Shown: positions 59,058 to 64,000 of the stretch, in pieces
Position numbering within the stretch: position 1 is the first letter of the stretch
How the letters are laid out: every line of letters begins with the position of its first letter
Assembly (NCBI GenBank): GCA_028719885.1
Contig: JAQYLT010000082.1
Location: 1 to 64,000, forward strand
DNA from: Bacillota bacterium
GTDB lineage: Bacteria > Bacillota > Clostridia > Oscillospirales > Oscillospiraceae
Reading direction: 5' to 3'
DNA: 64,000 nucleotides
The notes under the pieces: generated by a model
What the model was told of the DNA's origin: nothing
The model's database searches: none
What the model saw: only the letters and a program-made list of their open reading frames with translations
Program-made: the position numbers and the translations under genes

Positions 59058-59367
59058 GACAAATTTGGAATTTGGCGGGCAGATTCGTATGGGGTATGTT
59101 CCAACGTGTGCGTAGGGAACGGATTTATCCGTTCCGAAACGTCGATTAGCCTCCAAGGTTCGTTGGATGGTAACGGGTTCCAAATAATTCCAACATTTTT
59201 CCATCTAACATACCCCCGATAAAAACATTACCGAGGCGGAACGCATGAATGCGTTCCCTACGCAAATAACAGCATTTTTATGATGATTTGAAACTGGATC
59301 CTTACCAAAACGGGCGGAACGGATAAATCCGTTCCCTACGAAACATCTCTGCAAATTCCAATTTGTC
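59058..59367. mobile_element. 310-bp MITE-like element R8 (units 59111-59136, 59238-59263, 59315-59340) with terminal inverted repeats
   Basis: GACAAATTTGGAATTTGGCGGG at left; inverted CAAATTCCAATTTGTC at right. Confidence 0.85.
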
Positions 59368-59386
59368 CGTCAGAGAGGAACATCCA

Positions 59387-62300
59387 TTATACCGGCACGA
59401 GGCGGTTCAGGTGGAAGAAATAGAGATACTTCTCTTTCACCGGCAGTTGGTAGATCCTTTCCAGCGCCTCGCCATAGGTATCCACCTGGAGCCGATAGCG
59501 CCGGAGGGTATCGGGGAGGGTTTCCTCCGTGATGTGGTCGGTTTTGAAATCCAGGACGGTGATGCCGTCCTCTTCCAGCAGGGCGCAGTCCACAACGCCC
59601 TGCAAAAGCACCTGCTCCCCCGCCAATCCATCGCCGTATTTTTCCCCATCATCCAGGATGGAGAATTTGAATTCCCGGATATGGGAAACGCCGCTGCGAA
59701 GCTTGATTCCCACCTCCGTTTGGAAGAAATGAAGAATGGTTTGGGGCTGGACCATTTGCCGCTGCTCTTCCGAAAGGTATCCCGCCTCCGTCAATCGATT
59801 CAACTCGCCGGCCACAGCGTCCAGATCGGTGCAGGCCTCATAGCGGATGAACTGCATAGCGCAGTGGACGGCATTGCCATAGGCCGTTCCCCCCTTGGCT
59901 GCCTGCCGGAAGGTGGGCTTGCGCCAGGTTTTGAGCTTTGTCCGCTGGGGCGCATCCTCCTGGGCTTCCTCATCCCGGACCCGGCCCTTGAGCCCGGTGA
60001 CCGTCTGTTTGGAGGGCGCCTGGGTGGCCGGGAGATGGTCATAGTGAAAGGCCAGGCCCTTTTTCAGCTGTTCCACCGCCTCCTGCGGGAAAGGAGCAGC
60101 CGCCTCCGTCACCTGGGAAACTTTTTCCCCAGAGGTCTCTGTTTGGAGCAGGCGGATTTTCCAGGGGTAGTCACTGATGGTCAGCTTTTCCGGTCTGCCG
60201 CCCAAGGCGTGAAGCGCTCCCGCTTCCACCCGCTGCAGGGCCGCCGCCAGAATCCAATCTCCATGGCAGTCCGCCTCCATACATACCAGCTCCTCCCCGC
60301 CCATGGAGAGCCGGTTGGCCAGCTTTTTCAGCTTCTTTTCCGGATTTTTCATGGTGCAGGTCATCACCAGCCGGTCTCTGGCCCGGGTCATGGCCACATA
60401 GAGCACCCGCAGCTCCTCGCTGACGCTCTCCGATTGGATAGAGGCGGCAATGGCCCGCTTGGAGATGGAGCTGTAGCGCAGCCGGTTCTCATTATCCGCC
60501 ACCGCCAGGCCCAGGCCCAGCTCCTGATGGCAGAGCACCGCCTCCCGGGAATCGCTGGCATTGAACCGATGGGACAGGCCGCAGAGGAACACCACCGGGA
60601 ATTCCAAGCCCTTGGACTTATGGATGCTCATAATGGTCACGCACCCGGCGCTGCTGCCGGGGGCCGCCACCTGGCTGCCCCGGAGGGTTTCCAGATGGTC
60701 CAGGAACTGATCCAGGGTTCTCAGGTTCCCCTTTTCAAAATCCACCGCCATCTGATAGAACAGATACAGATTCTCTTTTTTTGCCTTTCCCCCGGCCATG
60801 GCGCCGTAAATGCTGTCCAGCCGGGTCAGCAGGAAGCAGCTTTGCAGCAGGGCCGTCAGGCTCTCCAGTCTGGCCGTCCGCCGGAGCACCGCCAGAATAT
60901 CCAAAAATTCCCGGGCCTTCGGCTGCTTGCTGGTAAGCAGTCCGTCATAGATGTATCCCTTTTTTCCATCCCCCCGGAGCTCTGCCAGATCGTCCGCCGT
61001 AAAGCCGAAGATCGGGCTGGCCAGCACCGCCAGCAGGGGAATATCCTGCCGGGGATTGGCCACGGTTTGCAGCAGGGCGCAAAGGGTGCTGATTTCCTCC
61101 GTGTCCATCAGATTGCTGCCGCCGTCCAGGGCGCAGCGGATTCCCGCCGCCTCCAGGGCACTGCGGAAGGCCGCCGCCATGGTGCCGGGGGAGCGGAGGA
61201 GAATCACAATGTCCTCCGCCGTCACCGGACGCAGAGAATCCCCCTGCCGCACCAGGGTGCCGGATTCCAGCATCTGCCCAATGCGCTGGGCGGCAAAGGC
61301 AGCCTCTTTTTCATAGGAATCTCCATCGGTGATATCCAAAACATAGAGCTCCACCGCTTCCTCTGGCAGTGGGACATGGGGTACTCCCTCCCGCAGGGCT
61401 TCGGCCTCTCCGTAGTGCAGGCCGCCTACCTCCGGGCTCATGCAGACAGAAAACACCTGGTTGATGCCGGAAATCACCTCCGCCCCGGAGCGGAAATTGT
61501 GGCTGAGCAGAATTTTCCTTCCCTGCCTCGGCTGGGCGGACTCCACAGGAGCAAAGGAAGCATACTTTTCCAGGAAAATTCCCGGGTCGGCCAGCCGGAA
61601 GCGATAGATGGACTGTTTCACATCCCCCACCAGGAAGCAATTCTGCTTTTCCTCCGTCAACGCGGAAAAAATCGCATCCTGTACGCCGTTGGAATCCTGG
61701 TATTCATCCACCATGATCTCCCGGAAACGGCCGCTGATCTCCCGGGCCGCAGAGGTAATGCCTGTTCTGCCTTTCCCCAGAAGCAAATCCAGGGTCCGGT
61801 GCTCCAAATCGCCGAAATCCAGAATCCGGCGGCTGCGCTTGACCCGGCTGTACTCTGCGTCAAACTGACGAACCAGCCCGATGAGCCCCCGGGCCGCACC
61901 GCCGGATTGCCGCAGGTCCGTCAGCACCTGCGCCGAGGCATTGGCAAAGCATCTCGTCCGCCGTTCCAGTTCCTCCCGGCAGGCATCCCGAATGGCCTTC
62001 ACCTGCTCCGCCAGCACCGGGTCATAGGTCTTTCCGGAAAAGCGAAGCACGCCGAAGCTGATGTCCTTTCGGCTGCACACCTCGTCCCAGGTGGCGCTGG
62101 AACGGAGATATTCCAGCTGCTCAATCAATTGGGCGATATTCTGAATGGGCTTTTCCACGCCGGTATCCCTTCGCAGGCGGGCCAGGCACTCCCGCAGCAC
62201 CTCCAATTCCCTGTCCAGCCAGGAAAACAGATGCTCCATCAGGTACTTGCCCCAAAGGGACTGGCCCGCGTCGGTCACTCCCTCCAAGGCGGTATTTTCC

Positions 62301-62893
62301 AGGCAGCCATCCAGCCAGGCCTGGGGATTCAGATGGCAGCGGGCGCTGTCGTATACCTTTAAAATGATATCCGGCACCGCTCCATCGTTTCGGCCGACCC
62401 CCTGGGAATCCACAAATTCCCGAAAGCAGTCGTTTTCCTCCGGCTGCTCATAGGCCCGCTCGATCACATCATTCAGCACCTGGGCTTTCAGGTCCGTGCA
62501 TTCCGCCTCATCCGCCACCCGGAAATCCGGCGCCAGATCAATGTGGTAGGCATACTCCTTTAAAATAGAAGAGCAAAAACCGTGGACGGTGGAAATCTGG
62601 GTCAAATACAGCCGCTGCATCTGCTTTTGCAGATGCTTGTTTTCCGGCTCCTGGGCAATCCGTTCCGTCAGCTTGGCGGCAATTTTTCCCCGCAGCTCCG
62701 AGGCCGCCGCCTTGGTATAGGTGATGATCAGGAAATCGTCCAGATTGGCAGGATTTACGGAGTCCGTGAGATATTGAAGCAGACGGTCCACCAGCACCTT
62801 GGTCTTGCCGGAGCCCGCTGCCGCGCTGACCAAAAGCTTTCCCCCACGGTTGGTCACCGCCTGGGCCTGTTGGGGTGTGAGTTTTTCAGCCAT
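59387..62893 (-). CDS. addA: ATP-dependent helicase/nuclease subunit A
   Basis: LTPQQAQAVTNRGGKLLVSAAAGSGKTKVLVDRLL; IMSIHKSKGLEFPVVFLCGL; C-terminal DFKTDH nuclease motif. Confidence 0.95.
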   Translation of the reverse strand: MAEKLTPQQAQAVTNRGGKLLVSAAAGSGKTKVLVDRLLQYLTDSVNPANLDDFLIITYTKAAASELRGKIAAKLTERIAQEPENKHLQKQMQRLYLTQISTVHGFCSSILKEYAYHIDLAPDFRVADEAECTDLKAQVLNDVIERAYEQPEENDCFREFVDSQGVGRNDGAVPDIILKVYDSARCHLNPQAWLDGCLENTALEGVTDAGQSLWGKYLMEHLFSWLDRELEVLRECLARLRRDTGVEKPIQNIAQLIEQLEYLRSSATWDEVCSRKDISFGVLRFSGKTYDPVLAEQVKAIRDACREELERRTRCFANASAQVLTDLRQSGGAARGLIGLVRQFDAEYSRVKRSRRILDFGDLEHRTLDLLLGKGRTGITSAAREISGRFREIMVDEYQDSNGVQDAIFSALTEEKQNCFLVGDVKQSIYRFRLADPGIFLEKYASFAPVESAQPRQGRKILLSHNFRSGAEVISGINQVFSVCMSPEVGGLHYGEAEALREGVPHVPLPEEAVELYVLDITDGDSYEKEAAFAAQRIGQMLESGTLVRQGDSLRPVTAEDIVILLRSPGTMAAAFRSALEAAGIRCALDGGSNLMDTEEISTLCALLQTVANPRQDIPLLAVLASPIFGFTADDLAELRGDGKKGYIYDGLLTSKQPKAREFLDILAVLRRTARLESLTALLQSCFLLTRLDSIYGAMAGGKAKKENLYLFYQMAVDFEKGNLRTLDQFLDHLETLRGSQVAAPGSSAGCVTIMSIHKSKGLEFPVVFLCGLSHRFNASDSREAVLCHQELGLGLAVADNENRLRYSSISKRAIAASIQSESVSEELRVLYVAMTRARDRLVMTCTMKNPEKKLKKLANRLSMGGEELVCMEADCHGDWILAAALQRVEAGALHALGGRPEKLTISDYPWKIRLLQTETSGEKVSQVTEAAAPFPQEAVEQLKKGLAFHYDHLPATQAPSKQTVTGLKGRVRDEEAQEDAPQRTKLKTWRKPTFRQAAKGGTAYGNAVHCAMQFIRYEACTDLDAVAGELNRLTEAGYLSEEQRQMVQPQTILHFFQTEVGIKLRSGVSHIREFKFSILDDGEKYGDGLAGEQVLLQGVVDCALLEEDGITVLDFKTDHITEETLPDTLRRYRLQVDTYGEALERIYQLPVKEKYLYFFHLNRLVPV

Positions 62894-64000
62894 GCTTTTC
62901 CATCTCCTTCTCCACTTCCTCCCAAAACCGCTGGGCACTCATGGCCTGATAGTTCCGTCTTCCCGCCACGCTGCCGCTGTGACAGATGCTCCCATAGGGG
63001 CAGAAGCGGCAGGCATCGTGGCTGGAGCCCCGGGTGTAGGGATTGGGCTCCACATTCCCCGAGGCGATATCCTCCACCAGCTTTCCCAGCACCCGGAACA
63101 CATACCGCTCCAGCAGCTTCATCTGCTCCCGGTCGGCCAGGTCGCCGGTACGTTCTCCTTTTTTCTGCTTCACCGGCAGCCGCTTGGGTTCCTCCCCCGG
63201 CTCCATGGCCTGAAGCACCGCCTCGTCGTTTAAAAGAAGTCCCTGGCGCTTCCAAAGCTTCCGGCGCTCCCGTTCCAATTCCTCCGGCTCCGGCACCCCC
63301 TCCGTCAGCAGATAGGGCACCCGGGCGGGGAAATACTGAACTCCGGCAGGGACGGCCTTCTCCCCCAGCATGGGGCTGCCGCTGCTTTGCAGGGCAAAGA
63401 GATAAAGAAGCATTTGCAGCCCCACGCCGTTGAACACATCGCAGTAGTCAAAATCCTTTTTTCCGGTTTTGTAGTCCACCACCCGGTAGAACCGGCTGCC
63501 GGGGCTCTGCCACACATCCACCCGGTCCACAAAGCCCCGGAGGATTGCTCCGATTTTTCCATTGGGAATGGGAATGGCCGGCAGGGAGCCCTCCTCTTGC
63601 GCGCCGAAGGCTACCTCAAAATCCGCCGGCTCAAAGTCGGACTGCTGCAATTCCTCCCACAGCTCCTGGACAACCATATCCAGCTCCCGCAGATTTCTTC
63701 GGAACAGATACTCCATCCGCTCCGATTGGAGCTGGTCAAACCGCTCTTCTGCATACTCCTGAGAATAACGATGGGCAATGTCCAGGGTCTCCTTTAGGCT
63801 CACCTGATGGAAGCCGCCCAGCTCCCGGACGCACCGGGCGGTGTTTTCCAGCACCGCGTGGACATAGGTGCCGAACTCGGCAGGGTCCACCGTGGCCTCC
63901 TTTCGCTCCCTGGCCCGCAGGCCATAGTTCAGGAAATAGGAGAGGCGGCACTCTGCCTGCTTGTCGATCTGAGAGGCGGAGAGGCTCAGGCTCTGGCCAT
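62886..64000 (-). CDS. addB: AddB-like helicase/nuclease subunit B, partial (5' end beyond window)
   Basis: LSLSASQIDKQAECRLSYFLNYGLRARER, DYKTGKKDFDY, C-x-n-C...CRFCPYGSIC Fe-S cysteines. Confidence 0.92.
   Translation of the reverse strand, partial: GQSLSLSASQIDKQAECRLSYFLNYGLRARERKEATVDPAEFGTYVHAVLENTARCVRELGGFHQVSLKETLDIAHRYSQEYAEERFDQLQSERMEYLFRRNLRELDMVVQELWEELQQSDFEPADFEVAFGAQEEGSLPAIPIPNGKIGAILRGFVDRVDVWQSPGSRFYRVVDYKTGKKDFDYCDVFNGVGLQMLLYLFALQSSGSPMLGEKAVPAGVQYFPARVPYLLTEGVPEPEELERERRKLWKRQGLLLNDEAVLQAMEPGEEPKRLPVKQKKGERTGDLADREQMKLLERYVFRVLGKLVEDIASGNVEPNPYTRGSSHDACRFCPYGSICHSGSVAGRRNYQAMSAQRFWEEVEKEMEKHG

Noticed and set aside
59363-62362. 999-aa plus-strand ORF antisense to addA
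   Set aside because: Overlaps well-supported addA; composition (His/Gln/Gly/Leu-rich) typical of antisense shadow ORFs in GC-rich genes

Overview
This is a 64 kb segment of a spore-forming Firmicutes chromosome. I infer a Clostridia/Oscillospiraceae-like host from gene content and codon style; this was not verified by any search. Core content: a uxuA-uxuB-GH13 operon, a LytTR/DUF3021 pair, a Phd-Doc module, brnQ, der-plsY-gpsA-yitT, a five-gene tRNA operon (Val-Asp-Phe-Gly-Cys), hslO, a dcw cell-wall/division cluster (mraZ-rsmH-ftsL-like-PBP-murE-murF-mraY-ftsW-murG-ftsQ-ftsZ, minus strand), clpC, a ferredoxin, a trmN6-like gene, rsmI, spmAB, a T-box-controlled pheST, ireB, an NlpC/P60 hydrolase, spoVAD-spoVAE and addAB. 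Accessory content: a sortase-assembled pilus locus (40.1-50.9 kb) with a 1896-aa surface protein carrying ten Cys/His repeats, a BspA-like LRR protein, and a Fic protein with a Gln in place of the usual motif His, bracketed by 96-bp direct repeats. The most striking unexplained signal is a family of 21 palindromic ~26-bp units in eight intergenic composite elements. Their stems change in a compensatory way, they are arranged as inverted pairs, and the best copies are 220-bp MITE-like elements with terminal inverted repeats. One lies between the pheST T-box terminator and pheS, and two interrupt the dcw cluster.
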